A stretch of 64,000 nt of DNA. It comes from Cyrtodaria siliqua. Taxonomy: Eukaryota; Mollusca; Bivalvia; Adapedonta; Hiatellidae. The notes under the pieces were generated by a model. It was not told where the DNA came from, made no database searches, and saw only the letters and a list, made by a program, of their open reading frames with translations. This document shows positions 45,509 through 57,254 of the stretch, in pieces. Both the position numbers and the translations under genes were made by a program. Numbering within the stretch: the first letter of the stretch is position 1; the number at the start of each line of letters is the position of its first letter. Location of the stretch: the NCBI GenBank assembly GCA_037043455.1, contig JAWPHD010010397.1, positions 30,126 through 94,125 of the forward strand. The letters are read 5' to 3'.

Positions 45509-46862
45509 AAACGTGGACTATATCGACCATCTAAGGGGTTGAACTCGGCACTAAACGTTGACACTAAAGGACTATGGACTATATCGACCATCTCAGGGGT
45601 TGAACTCTTGAACTCGGCACTAAACGTTGACAATAACGGACTAATGAACTATATCGACCATCTCAGGGGTTGAACTAAGCACTAAACGTTGACACTAACG
45701 GACTAATGGACTATATCGACCATCTCAGGGGTTGAACTCGGCACTAAACGTTGACACTAACGGACTTATGGACTATATCGACCATCTCAGGGGTTGAACT
45801 CGGCACTAAACGTTAACACTAACGGACTAATGGACTATATCGACCATCTCAGGGGTTGAACTCGGCACTAAACGTTGACACTAACGGACTATGGCCTATA
45901 TCGACCATCTCAGGGGTTGAACTCGGCACTAAACGTTGACATTAACGGACTATGGAATATATCGACCATCTCAGGGGTTGAACTCGGCACTAAACGTTGA
46001 CACTAACGGACTAATGAACTATATCGACCATCTCAGGGGTTGAACTCGGCACCAAACGTTGACACTAACGGACTAATGGATTATATCGACCATCTCAGGG
46101 GTTGAACTCGGCACCAAACGTTGACACTAACGGACTAATGGACTATATCGATCATCTCAGGGGTTGAACTCGGCACTAAACGTTGACACTAACGGACTAT
46201 GGACTATATCGACCATCTCAGGGGTTGAACTCGGCACTAAACGTTGACACTAACGGACTATGGACTATATCGACCATCTCAGGGGTTGAACTCGGCACTA
46301 AACGTTGACACTAACGGACTATGGACTATATCGACCATCTAAGGGGTTGAACTCGGCACTAAACGTTGACACTAACGGACTAAGGGACTATATCGACCAT
46401 CTCAGGTGTTGAACTCGGCAATAAACGTTGACACTAACGGACTATGGACTATATCGACCATCTCAGAGGTTGAACTCGGCACTAAACGTTGGCACTAACG
46501 GACTAATGAACTATATCTACCATCTCACGGGTTGAACTCGGCACTAACGGACTAATGGACTATATCGACCATCTCAGTGGTTGAACTCGGCACTAAACGT
46601 TGACACTAATGGACTAATGAACTATATCGACCATCTCAGGGGTTGAACTCGGCACTAAACGTTGACACTAACGGACTATGGAATATATCGACCATCTCAG
46701 GGGTTGAACTCGGCACTAAACGTTGACACTAACGGACTAATGAACTATATCGACCATCTCAGGGTTGAACTCGGCACTAAACGTTGACACTAACGGACTA
46801 ATGGACTATATCGACCATCTCAGGGGTTGAACTCGGCACTAAACGTTGACACTAATGGACTT
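45509..46862 (+). repeat. 61-62 bp minisatellite, about 22 units
   Basis: The unit is GACTATATCGACCATCTCAG, GGGTTGAACTCGGCACTAAA, CGTTGACACTAACGGACTAA TG. The two length classes differ by GGACTATGG versus GGACTAATGG. Units 2 and 17-18 have small internal changes (a 10 bp duplication near 45605 and a shortened unit near 46540). High identity suggests recent homogenisation. No ORF spans it. Confidence 0.92.
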
Positions 46863-47739
46863 TTGACACTTATTAAGACGCTGTGTTTGAACATCCCCTG
46901 TACGAAATACTAGAAGTTATTTAAAATACCGTTTGTGTTCCCTATCTTTAGTTACTAACTGGAGCAGTATGAAGTGTGTTTTAAATCAAAAACAAATACA
47001 TTTAATTTTAAAGTGAAATGAGTATGCTGTTGTTATTTTTTCTTCAGAAAATCCAGCTGCTTTATTGCTCCTAAGTTTATGGTTATCCCGAGTGTCTAAG
47101 ATTCATGTATACATAGTAAACCTCAGTAATAAAATGCAGTTCTTAGCCCGTCCGAAGTATGTCCGTTAACTTTTTCTTCAAACAGCATCTCCTCTAAAAC
47201 TGCTAAGTAGAATTTGACATAACTTTACATGAAGCATCCTTACGTCGTCCTCTCGGAGTTATACCAATCGTCCCGATTCGTCATCAAATATGGCCGCCGT
47301 TACTAAAAATAGAAAATCTTTAAACGACATATTCTAAGTAGTTAGAAACTTTGTTTATATTTGTATTAATTACTGTTTTCTTCATATCAGTGATACTCGT
47401 TGATATTATGCATACATGTACGACTGATCTGATTATGTCTATCGTGTTCTCGTAAAATGCGTTTCTCTCCTTTGTATCTGTTCTACATACACTTGTATGC
47501 ATCAACATAATTTTGATTACAACTTATTTCAAGAGCGAAACTGTGATCCGTATTAGATTTCTATTATAAGGAATGTTGACATGTTTTCTAACAAGCCTTA
47601 CTTACTGACAGATCTGAAAAACTTGGAAAAAGGTGAAACGAATAATCCAAAATCGGATGCTAACAAAGCTAGCAATACAATGGGCTTTTGTCGAAGCCGC
47701 CATATTAGACATAATAGTCCTAGTCTAAATTAGTTTTAA

Positions 47740-48110
47740 TTTTGTTTTTGTTTTTATATTATATACGCTTAATCATGTATGTGTTTTACTTATATTGCCT
47801 ATTATTGCTTCCTTGTTTGTAATAGAATATAACCTGGCGGGGATATCTTTATTTACACTGTCCGTTTATTGGGATGACAATAGGGTAAGAGTGAGGTTTG
47901 GTGCTCACTGGAACCTGTTTTAAACCCCCAGCGGCCTTTTTTGCCACTGACCTGGTTCCAAGGCATAAGCCCTATATTGTCAACCATTTTATGTTTGTGA
48001 TGTCATATCTTGCCTTTTATTCATCTTTATAGCTGTTGTTTGTTTCTGCGCGTGTGTGTTGTTGAATGTGGTCCTTGAATGCTAAATTTCCTGTTCGACT
48101 TTTATATCTG
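47740..48110 (+). repeat. Dispersed ~430 bp repeat, copy 2
   Basis: Same family as 27060-27495. Shared blocks include TTATTGGGATGACAATAGGG, GTAAGAGTGAGGTTTG, TTTTGCCACTGACC and TTTTATTCATCTTTATAG. Confidence 0.8.
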
Positions 48111-48144
48111 CTTGAGAATCATGACTCTTATGGTAGCATGGTAG

Positions 48145-48415
48145 GTACCCTTCGTAAGAGCTACCCTTCGTAAGAGCTATGATACCCTTCGTAAGAGCTA
48201 TGGTACCCTTCGTAAGAGCTATGGTACCCTTCGTAAAAGCTATGGTACCCTTCGTAAGATCTATGGTACCCTTTGTAAGAGTTATTGTACCCTTCGTAAG
48301 AGCTATGATTCTCGCAGCTAATTCTAAATTACCCTTATGGTAGCATGGTTGGTACCCTTCGTAAGAGCTATGGTACCCTTCGTAAGAGCAATGGTACCCT
48401 TAGTAAGAGCTATGA
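48145..48415 (+). repeat. 21 bp minisatellite in two blocks
   Basis: The unit is ACCCTTCGTAAGAGCTATGGT. About eight units lie at 48145-48305 and three at 48352-48415. The two blocks are separated by, and the second followed by, the same phrase GATTCTCGCAGCTAATT, so a larger duplication copied the array end. As 21 is a multiple of three, an ORF with a VPFVRAM heptad appears here by chance. Confidence 0.9.
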
Positions 48416-49479
48416 TTCTCGCAGCTAATTTTAAATTACCCTTATGGAATATGGAATGGACTCGAAAAAACAATCACGGCAAATGTATGAAAATAAATAT
48501 GTGTATGGCTTTATATTCAGTTGCAGTACTTTTCTTTGCTGTAAATGATACTCATTAATTTAAAGTATATTCATAAATGCAAGTTGGAGCTATGGCTTCA
48601 TGATGCTGATATGACGGCTTTTATTATCCGATTTCAGATGGATATATCTTCGTTGTTTATCATCCGATTTTGTTAATTCTTTCACACTTTTCTAAGTTTT
48701 ACAGAATTATTATCAATAAAGCGTGTTTGAGTTTATATCAACATTCTCTTGTTTAAGTTATACATTACATATATTCAATGTACACGTTTTAGTTTAGTCA
48801 AAGCTTATCTCGTTAATTACGAATAATGATCATAAAAAAACGTCCGACGATTTCCCGTCGGCCATTTTCAAACATACATGTATATGGCAGGCGACACAGG
48901 TGTTCCGTGGGGCACCCTTCTAGTGTTATATAGAAGTCAGGAATAATAAAACGAAGTTCGTTTTACTGATGTAAATATTCATCGTGTTTTGCAATAGACG
49001 CTTTTTTCTTGTTCTTGTCATATTTTTCTCGACTTCTTGCGATCCGTCGTCATTATCGATTTTTTTGACAGCGCTCATTTGCATACTTATATAACTAGTG
49101 GTATATCAAAAATATAGAATGGTGTTATTCCACTCCCACACCGTAAGTTATGTGATAATTTCGGTTTATTATTTCACTCTCCTATATAACATAACGTTAT
49201 ATATTGGTGTCAGACATGGAGTATTGCAGTGTATTTGTCATTTATAACTTATTCTCAAAGGCTTTTTTAGATACGTTTTATAAATTATGGAGTCAAGTTC
49301 CTTTAATTGTAAAGCTCAGCTGTATATGTCCATCAGTATAACTACACTCAGTACATTTAAAAACGCAACACTTGGTGTTTTTTTAATTTCTAGAGAATTT
49401 CCAAAAATCCTCGTGCAAAATGTGTCTTAACTGGAAGAAGTAGAGCAAATTGTATGCAACTGTTTAGCGCCATATGTTA

Positions 49480-49990
49480 ACCTTTGGGACAAAGAAGGTT
49501 AAAAATATCGGACAGGGAAAGCAGCATTCAAGGACGACAGTCAACCACAAAACACAAAAACAAACACGCAAACAGACAAACGAAAAGGCAAAAGTAATAA
49601 AAAATGCAAACGACATCACAAACACAAAAGGGTTGACAATAGGGCTACCGCCTTGGAACGGTCAAGGCAAAGTAGGCCATTGGGGGTTTAAACCGGTTCT
49701 AGGGTGCACCAAACCTCACACTTACCCTACTGTCATCCCATTGAAACAGGACAGTGTAAATAAAGAAATCCCCGCCATGATCTAATCTCTAACCAACAAG
49801 GCAGCATCAATAGGCAATATAAGTAAAACACGTATATGCTCGTGTAAATATAATACAAAAAAAACAATAGCCTAGAAAGCCACAATGAAGGTACTCAATG
49901 ACTTGGCAGAAGCCAGAGCAGTAAAAGAATAAACTATTAAGGGCCAACAAGAAAGATCATAGACAAACATCAAACGCCACTTGTGTACCA
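49480..49990 (-). repeat. Dispersed ~430 bp repeat, copy 3 (inverted)
   Basis: Reverse-complement relative of 27060-27495: CAAACCTCACACTTACCCTA, CTGTCATCCCATTGAA, CAATGACTTGGCAGAAGCCA GAGCAG. This copy extends further at one side, as does copy 1, so the full unit is about 450-500 bp. Confidence 0.8.
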
Positions 49991-50356
49991 ATATAAAATA
50001 CAATCTTGATTTGAACAAAAATCAACATACTCGGACTAAAACATATCGAAAATCAAAAAATGTTGCGTTTTATAATGTACGGAGTATACTTTGGTTTCAG
50101 ACATGGGGAATTGCAGAGTATTTGTCACTTATAACTTATTCTCAAATGCTTTTTTAGAATATTGTTTTTGTTTTAATTTTGGAAGCAAATCCCTTTAGTT
50201 TTAAAGCTCAACTGCCTATGCCCGTTGATATAACTACTTAATAAGTACTTGAAAAAGAAGGTGCTATGCGAAATGGAGAATTTGGTTTTCTACTCATAGA
50301 CGTATCAAAATATATCGTGTCCGTAAGTATATCTTGTTTTTTTTTTTGTTTTTTAA

Positions 50357-50850
50357 CGTTTAAATACATGTCTCGTATATTGGGCCACTGATTGATATGG
50401 CTTTTGAACGTTTAAGGACATATCTCGTATATTCGGCCACTGACTGATATGGCTTTTGAACGTTTAGGTACATGTCTCGTAAATTCGGCCACTGATTGAC
50501 GTTTAGGTACATGTCTCGTATATTCGGCCACTGATTGATATGGCTTTTGAACGTTTAAGGACATATCTTGTAGATTCGGCCACTGATTGATATGGCTTTT
50601 GAACGTTTATGTACATGTCTAGTATATATTCGGCCACGGATTAATATGGCTTTTGAACGTTTAGGTATCCGGCCACTGATTGATATGGCTTTTGAACGAT
50701 TAGGTACATGTCTAGTATATTCGGCCACTGATTAATATGGCTTTTGAACGTTTAGGTACATGTCTCGTAGATTCGGCCACTGATTGATATGGCTTATGAA
50801 CGTTTAGGTATCCGGCCACTGATTGATATGGATTTTGAACGTTACGTGTA
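50357..50850 (+). repeat. ~53 bp minisatellite, about ten units
   Basis: The unit is GTTTAGGTACATGTCTCGTA, TATTCGGCCACTGATTGATA, TGGCTTTTGAAC. Some units are shortened by dropping the ACATGTCTCGTATAT part (~50660, ~50808) or the ATATGGCTTTTGAA part (~50497). Confidence 0.9.
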
Positions 50851-51317
50851 ACTACGTCATCATGGAGACCGTTATATTTACTATATGGATTTACAGCAAT
50901 GTCAAAAATGAACACAAGACCGATTCAACACCTGACAACGTTTTATTAAGGATCTTATTGTTTTAATAACATAAGCAATGTCTATATTTTACAATTGATC
51001 TAAAATAAAATGATATACACTCTGTTAATATACCAAATAAAATCTTTCAGGTAATAGTATGTTACGAAGTCTATCAAAGGAAAGTGTATCAATTTTACAT
51101 TCACTTAAGAGATACACATCATCTTAGAAGAAACTAAGTAAGTAAATATCAATTTAACAGACTGAGTAGTATTTTTGAATTATGTAATAGATAGAGTCTG
51201 GTCTCGGTCTCAGTGAGTTGGTTCATTTAAACACCAAGATGGGCGTATCCCAGTGAGCTAAGAGAGACTCTTTCTGTTTTGTAGTATGGTGTATTTAGAG
51301 ACCCTGTCAGAATATCT

Positions 51318-51560
51318 ACCATTTTCTCACTCCATTATTTGAAAGTTAGAGCATGGTATATCTCCGCCCCATTAGTTATTCTGAATTTACATTGTATACA
51401 TCAACGGAAATTTATGTTTACCATTTTCTAAATTCCATTGTATGGAAGTTTGAGCATCGTTTTTCTAACTTCCATTATTTGGAAGTTAGAGCATGGTATA
51501 GCTCCGTCCCATTAGTTATTCTGAATTGTATACATCAACGGAAATTTCACCAACCATACT
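51318..51560 (+). repeat. ~130 bp direct duplication
   Basis: CCATTATTTGAAAGTTAGAG CATGGTAT and GTTATTCTGAATT...TACATCAACGGAAATTT appear twice (from ~51331 and ~51470). A partial third block at ~51420 has CATTGTATGGAAGTTTGAGC. Confidence 0.8.
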
Positions 51561-51599
51561 ACAACAATTGCTATAGTAATATCTACTAATATAACGATA

Positions 51600-52650
51600 T
51601 GCTTAATATTACGCCCATCTGTGTGTTTTCATGGCCCCAATGTAGTTTAACAGCATGCGTATTGAGTATAACACTGCTTAAAGCGACTGGAGGCGATTTG
51701 GGTATTTATTCATAATATTTTCATCAAATTATGCAATAACGACTTATTCCCTTTGACAATTAATACACATAAAAAAAGGAAAAATAAGAAAATAAAAGTT
51801 TTTTTTTGTTATTATTATGTTTGCTATTAGTTGTACATATAATTCAGTAAAATGTACATCTATCACAATATGCATTAATACTTATGATTTACCCTACACT
51901 TAACACTCGTTAATCGACACGTTTCCAAACCAAACTCTTTCATAAATAATACATTGAGCCGTCGAAACATAAGACACAATTAAGTACAGTTTAACCTTAT
52001 ATTAAATAAAGATATTATGTTGGTTTGATTTATGTTTGGATAAATATTCACAATTATTCCAGATCGCCTCCACTCCATCTAAATAAATACTATAGTATGT
52101 GTTCTAATTCATGAGAACACGATAGTACAAGTAGCTCCGATTATCTTCATACATTATATATAATCTTTAACCAATATAATAATATTTCATTAAAGTTTAA
52201 TTTTATTGCATCGACCTTGACATTGCCAAATGTTGATTTTTTTATAACTACAAATCTTGGTTAAATATTGGATTTGTAAACGCATAAGGTTCAGTTCCGT
52301 ACTTTAATCTGAATAGAAATATTTTTATTTTAAAATATATATTTGCTTTTATTTGTTTTAGGACTTTGCCAATAAAGATGAGCCTTATGCGTCCACTTCA
52401 GACATAAACTGTACTATACGATTACATGTTAACACAATATAATTCACAATATACTATCAATATAGATAGACATGCATGATAAATAAGCGACATACGGCAA
52501 TCTTGATTTCCTTTAAACGCCCCGTTTCCTGTTTTTCCTACATGGTTGATGGTAAGCCTTATCTTACACATGGGGGGAAGATAAAAGTCACGCGCATCAA
52601 CAATAACGTGACATCATTGTGTTAACAATCAATCACGCAAAACGTTAGAA
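51600..52650. other. Non-coding stretch, nothing recognised
   Basis: AT-rich, with no repeat partner found. Confidence 0.5.
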
Positions 52651-52654
52651 TTGA

Positions 52655-52975
52655 ATTGAATTGAATGTTGTTTAACGGCTCATCAACACAGCATAGGTTA
52701 TTTAGAGCCGCCCGAGAGAGGGAAGGATACATAGGAATCCGGGAACCTGCCCTACTCTTATTATCGAATAGATTCCTATGGTTCTTTAACGTGCTCGGAG
52801 GATAGACCGATACACGGGACCGCCCGGTTTACGTCCCCATCCGACGGACGAGGCTAAGGTAAAGTGTCTTGCCCAAGAACACACCGACGGAACTCAGTGG
52901 CACCACGGAGGATTGAACCCGGGGCCTCCGGTTACAAATCCGCCGCGCTACCGACTGCGCCACGCCAGCCCCTAA
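52655..52975 (-). repeat. tRNA-derived SINE, near full length
   Basis: Minus strand. The head at ~52974-52900 has GGGGCTGGCGTGGCGCAGTC GGTAGCGCG (A box), an arm around TTTGTAA, and CCCGGGTTCAATCCTC (B box). The body includes GTGTTCTTGGGCAAGACACT, the motif also seen in the 13.6 kb SINE. The 3' tail is TTAAACAACATTCAATTCAA TTC. The anticodon arm no longer pairs well, so this is not a working tRNA. Confidence 0.85.
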
Positions 52976-53159
52976 ACCGTTAGAAATTGGCGACGTCAAC
53001 GCACAAAATGTCAATGATATTCAAGAAAAAGAATCAATCATGGGTATCCGGTTAAGAATTATTCCAACCCTGGACCCATGACAGATTCGTATCATCTACA
53101 TTACTTTACAATTAATACTTACTTAAATAGTTCAACGCAAATTGTTTTTGATTATTTAT

Positions 53160-53490
53160 AGTTGTGTGACTTTATTACATTTCTATGGTGAAATGTTGGG
53201 ATTTCTCAGTGAAAAAATATTCACAAAAATAACTAACTTTGACGCTGAGTTATGACGTAAATGCAATGTTGCTGACGTCGACGTCATCCGCCGATAACAT
53301 TCAATAACGCGAATAAGTTCGATTAAAATCATGCATTAACTGATTTAAAATGTATCTAATAGATTATTTAACTGCTATTTTCGATTATTGTGAAATCCTT
53401 CACTCGATGGTAGACGTGTTTTTGTTTTTCACTCACTCTACCATCTCGTGAAGGATTTCCATATAATCGATCCCAGCAGTTAAATAATCT
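53160..53490. mobile_element. Foldback element, copy B
   Basis: Parallel to 5206-5560: TTTCTATGGTGAAATGTTGG, GCTGACGTCGACGTCATCCG CCGATAAC, and the arms AACTGCT...TCGATTA...GAAATCCTTCAC. The centre here has a ~20 bp T-rich spacer between GTAGAC and the returning arm, where copy A has none. Confidence 0.75.
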
Positions 53491-54310
53491 CTATATACTG
53501 CACACATCATATATTTAAACCTATAGTAGAATGACGATGACAAAAGGAAAACGCCTAATATCATATGCAAACTAGATTAATAAATGTAGGTGCTAATTTT
53601 AATGCTTGATATAAACTTGATGATTGCCGAATGTCACTTTAACTAACTATACAACAACGCAAGCAAAGTGGATGAGGAGCCAATGGACCTCTTTTCAATA
53701 CATAACAAAACAAATGTAACTTATTTGATCGCATTTGTTTGTTTATTTACGCTTTCCCCCATTTTAATTAGATCATTGGTCAGGTAAGCGTATGCCCTTT
53801 TGACCAGTTTTAATAAGGATAAGTACAATCTATTTTACGTTATTTCCTATAACAGCTCCAAATCAACGTGTACTACCCAACCCCGCCCCACCCCACCCCC
53901 AAAAACGTCAGTAACATATTTGTTTTGGTATGCATCTATTAGTAATTATTGAATGGAAAAATATGTTTAAGGACATTTCCTAAATAAATCCTATAAATAT
54001 ATTTTTATAACATTTGGTACACAATTAGAAGTGCCTTTTGTATGAATATTTCAACTTTACAAATAACATTTCGCGGACTTGTTTTTGAGATTTCTTAAGG
54101 TAAGTAGATAAGTAGACCCATTTTCCATTTTTGACAAATCGCCTACAGTTTCAGTATTGTCTGAAAACTGACGAGTTTTGGAGAAAAAAAAGCATATAAT
54201 TTGTCTTTAGCTTCAACCTCTACTTACCTTTTTTATTTAAATGAATTCTACATCAGTAATATTTCATGTTTTAAGTTAATTATTCTATTCATATAGACAA
54301 TTCTGCGCTG
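53491..54310. other. Non-coding stretch with a C-rich tract
   Basis: CCCCGCCCCACCCCACCCCC lies at ~53880-53900. I recognise nothing else. Confidence 0.5.
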
Positions 54311-54311
54311 A

Positions 54312-54395
54312 GTAAAAACTTTGTTTGTTTGTTTGTATGATGTTTTACGTCATGTTCATCACATGTAAGGTTATATATGACGGTCGATTTTTTTT
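54312..54395 (-). repeat. Truncated SINE 3' tail
   Basis: The minus strand reads CGACCGTCATATATAACC, ACATGTGATGAACATGACG, TAAAACATCATAC and (AAAC)n. This matches the 3' half of the 24035-24275 SINE with no head. Confidence 0.8.
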
Positions 54396-54854
54396 GTTGA
54401 TTTTTTTTTTAAACTATAAAGCGTCTAAACAAAATGAATCTCTTCAAGGCCTTTAACACAGAATGAACTATACTTAATTTCAGTGTATCAACAAATGTCT
54501 TCACTATATAAATCGTTAATAGGGTTCATATTTATGAAAACTATTGAAAAATGCATACACTTTTGAAAACGTATGTTGTTTGTGTGCACATTCGCTCTAA
54601 GGCAGCTATCAGTGAAAATGATGCGACTAAAGAAGTGTACGAAATGTCCTTAAGTTATAACACAGTTATAATTATGGAGAAAAAGCTACGTTTAAACAAA
54701 GTGTTAACAAGTCAGATATATCGAATACATAATCATGAGAACTAGACAGATGTATCCCGTAATTGTTTCGTATATTATATCGATATATAATACATTTACG
54801 AGTAATAGTTTATCTTATAATTTAACATAATTATTTTACTGTTATAAAAGATAT

Positions 54855-54923
54855 GCCGAAATGGGGATTGAACCCAGCCCCTCCCGGTCAGTAAGTAAAT
54901 GCTTTACCAACAGGCGTCTTTGA
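54855..54923 (-). repeat. Degenerate tRNA-like sequence
   Basis: On the minus strand, GCCTGTTGGTAAAGCA (A-box-like) is followed by GGGTTCAATCCCC (B box). The acceptor ends do not pair (GACGCCT against CATTTCG), so it is likely a SINE head or a tRNA pseudogene. Confidence 0.55.
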
Positions 54924-55091
54924 TCAACAGAGAAAATTGGCAAAATATGTTTGATGACTATCTATGCCAATGCCAGTTAATCAAACGGCAAATGAAACTG
55001 TTTTTCGATTATTATAATTAGAAATATTCACTATTAATGTTTCGATTTCACTTAACATTATAACATGGGTTTAACACATATTGTTAAAGGG

Positions 55092-55536
55092 AATGTAGCG
55101 ACACTGCCAAACAATCTTTATTATTGAGAGTTCCGAAAAACTTGGGAAAAGGTGTAATAATTATCAAAATCGGAAACAAAGAATATATGACTATTTGTAG
55201 GTTGTTCTGAAACGGATAGGGTGGCTCCATTTTGAGAACTATGACGTCATATATCTAAATTACTATATATGGCATAATGGTAATGCTAATAAAATCACTG
55301 CAAATGAATTCAAAATCCATTTTCCATCTATAAATCAGATGATTACATCTGTACACATAGTCCATATATGGTACTTCAGAACTGTGATGTCATAGTTTTC
55401 AAACTGGCGGCTTCCATATCCGTTTCAAAATAACTTTTAAATGATGATATCTTCGTGGTTTATCATCCGATTTTGATAACTCTTTTACCCTTGACAACTT
55501 TTTTCAGAACTCTCAATAGTAACGATTGTCGGCATT
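55092..55536. mobile_element. MITE with long inverted ends, 445 bp
   Basis: The left end includes TTATTGAGAGTTCCGAAAAA CTT and TATCAAAATCGGA. The right end, inverted, includes CTATTGAGAGTTCTGAAAAA and TATCAAAATCGGATGATAAA. A second inner pair (TGTTCTGAAACGGATA near 55202, TCCGTTTCAAAATAA near 55421) deepens the hairpin. Same family as the ends of 47571-48726. Confidence 0.8.
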
Positions 55537-56329
55537 TGAGATGAAAATAAAGCATTATAAATAGTAAATACTGTTGCCTCAAGTTCTCTACAAACGTCCG
55601 TTTTGGAGGAGAAAAAAAGCCTAACAATTCAGGATAATTTGTAATGTTCTTCTTTTCTCTTCCAAAATACGGCTTTGTAAGTAGTGAGTATAATGTTAAT
55701 ACACTTAATTTAGACATAATGTATTGGATTATATTCACACATAAGTTGTATATAACATATTTTTGAATATATTATCTCTGCTATAAATAATAATCAGTTT
55801 TTATCACCGCAACATGTGTGACAGTTTATATTCTAAACGATATAACCATGAATTTGATGTTTTCTTACACACAAATAGATCACTTGAAATCGCGCCCATT
55901 ATTTGAAGCTTACCACGGTGTATGAACCACGTAGAAATTTCCAGACGAGATTAAAGTATATGCTCATAATATTGGCAGACATGTTTACGTGCCATCTATG
56001 AATAATTTTAAAGTCGCGGTCCCAATGATAACATTTTAAGCTAGAGAATATATTTCATTAAATATCGACATGACAAAAATAATACAATCGCAATAATATT
56101 TACACACACTTAAAGCTTAACACCACGCCAAACTTGTGTAATAATAACACAGTAGATCTTCTAGATCTGTAATCTATATTACACGAATACACGCCATATA
56201 TATTCTATAACCGACAAAAAAAAGAAGAAAAGATATAATAGTCTCTATCCAATATAATTACATGATTATCAAACTTGATACATCCATGTAATATCCCCAT
56301 GCGATAGAATTTATCTGAGTAAAATAATT

Positions 56330-56740
56330 CTAATTAATACAATCCATTCATTAATACAATTTCATTCGCGTAAAATAACCTACATAAAATATAAATCCAT
56401 TTGCCTAAAATATATAGCCTCTATCCAATTGAAATCCATTTTCCAAAAATTGCCTCAATCAAATATAAATCCATTTGCCTAAAATATATAGCCTCTATCC
56501 AATTGAAATCCATTTCCCTAAATAACCTCTATCAAATATAAAACCATTTGCTTAAAATAGCCTCTATCAATTACAAATCCACTTCCCTAATATAACCTCT
56601 ATAAATTACAAATCCTCTAGTAAATACAAATATATTTATATATTATTCGATACAATTCCTTTTTGCGTAAAAATCCCTATCAAATACAATTCAACCTCTA
56701 AGCAATACAATTAGCTCCTATCTAATAAATGTAGGCAAAC
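56330..56740 (+). repeat. Degenerate ~35 bp tandem repeat
   Basis: About ten loose units of the type CCTCTATCAAATATAAATCC ATTTGCCTAAAATA. One 60 bp stretch (TTTGCCTAAAATATATAGCC TCTATCCAATTGAAATCCAT) occurs twice exactly, at ~56400 and ~56469. Confidence 0.75.
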
Positions 56741-57101
56741 AAAAAAAGTCACTATTGAATACAATTATATATTATAGAATACTCACAGTTTGCTAAGCAC
56801 CAAAACTGTTTCGCATTATTTTTTAACCAAGACGCGAAACTGTATTTTGTAGAGTGACATGTAAAAATACACAAGAACACTGTTTTCTAATCAATTTTTG
56901 ACAATAAACAATGAATTTCATATAAATTAATCATAAAACAAAATTTAATTGGTGAGTTTTATGCTGTTGGTAAAACTAGCCACTGTACTTGAAATATTGG
57001 TGCTTAGCAAACGCTGAGTAGTAGATAACCCCATATTATATCCATTGCAATTATATTTACATTCGTAGCCGATAGCAATAGATATCAATATATTTAGATA
57101 T

Positions 57102-57251
57102 GACTGACACATATGTGATATATTCTGTGAAATAGCTAAAACATTTTTGTCTGTGTAAAAAGAGTATAAAAGGAGAACTGACACATATGTGATATATTCT
57201 GTGAAATAGCTAAAACATTTTTGTCAGTGTAAAAAGAGTATAAAAGCAGAA
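57102..57251 (+). repeat. ~75 bp tandem duplication
   Basis: GACACATATGTGATATATTC TGTGAAATAGCTAAAACATT TTTGTC(T/A)GTGTAAAAAGAGTAT AAAAG occurs twice with one or two differences. Confidence 0.88.
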
Positions 57252-57254
57252 ATT

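Larger units (their letters stand above)
47571..48726. mobile_element. TIR element containing nested repeats
   Basis: The left end (~47571-47680) holds CTGAAAAACTTGGAAAAAGG and CAAAATCGGATG. The right end (~48620-48726), inverted, holds the partner words CTGTAAAACTTAGAAAA and CAAAATCGGATGATAAAC. The same end pair bounds the compact 445 bp element at 55092-55536. Here the centre is occupied by dispersed repeat copy 2 (47740-48110) and a 21 bp minisatellite (48145-48415). Confidence 0.6.

Noticed and set aside
45509..46862. CRISPR array or centromeric satellite
   Set aside because: Units are contiguous with no unique spacers, and the array is only 1.35 kb, so a minisatellite explains it.
48337..48558. 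ORF with a VPFVRAM heptad repeat
   Set aside because: The 21 bp minisatellite is a multiple of three, so the repeat stays in frame by chance. Nothing protein-like follows.
52900..52974. Functional tRNA gene with a TGT anticodon
   Set aside because: The anticodon stem pairs poorly, and the sequence continues into a SINE body with an ATTCA tail.
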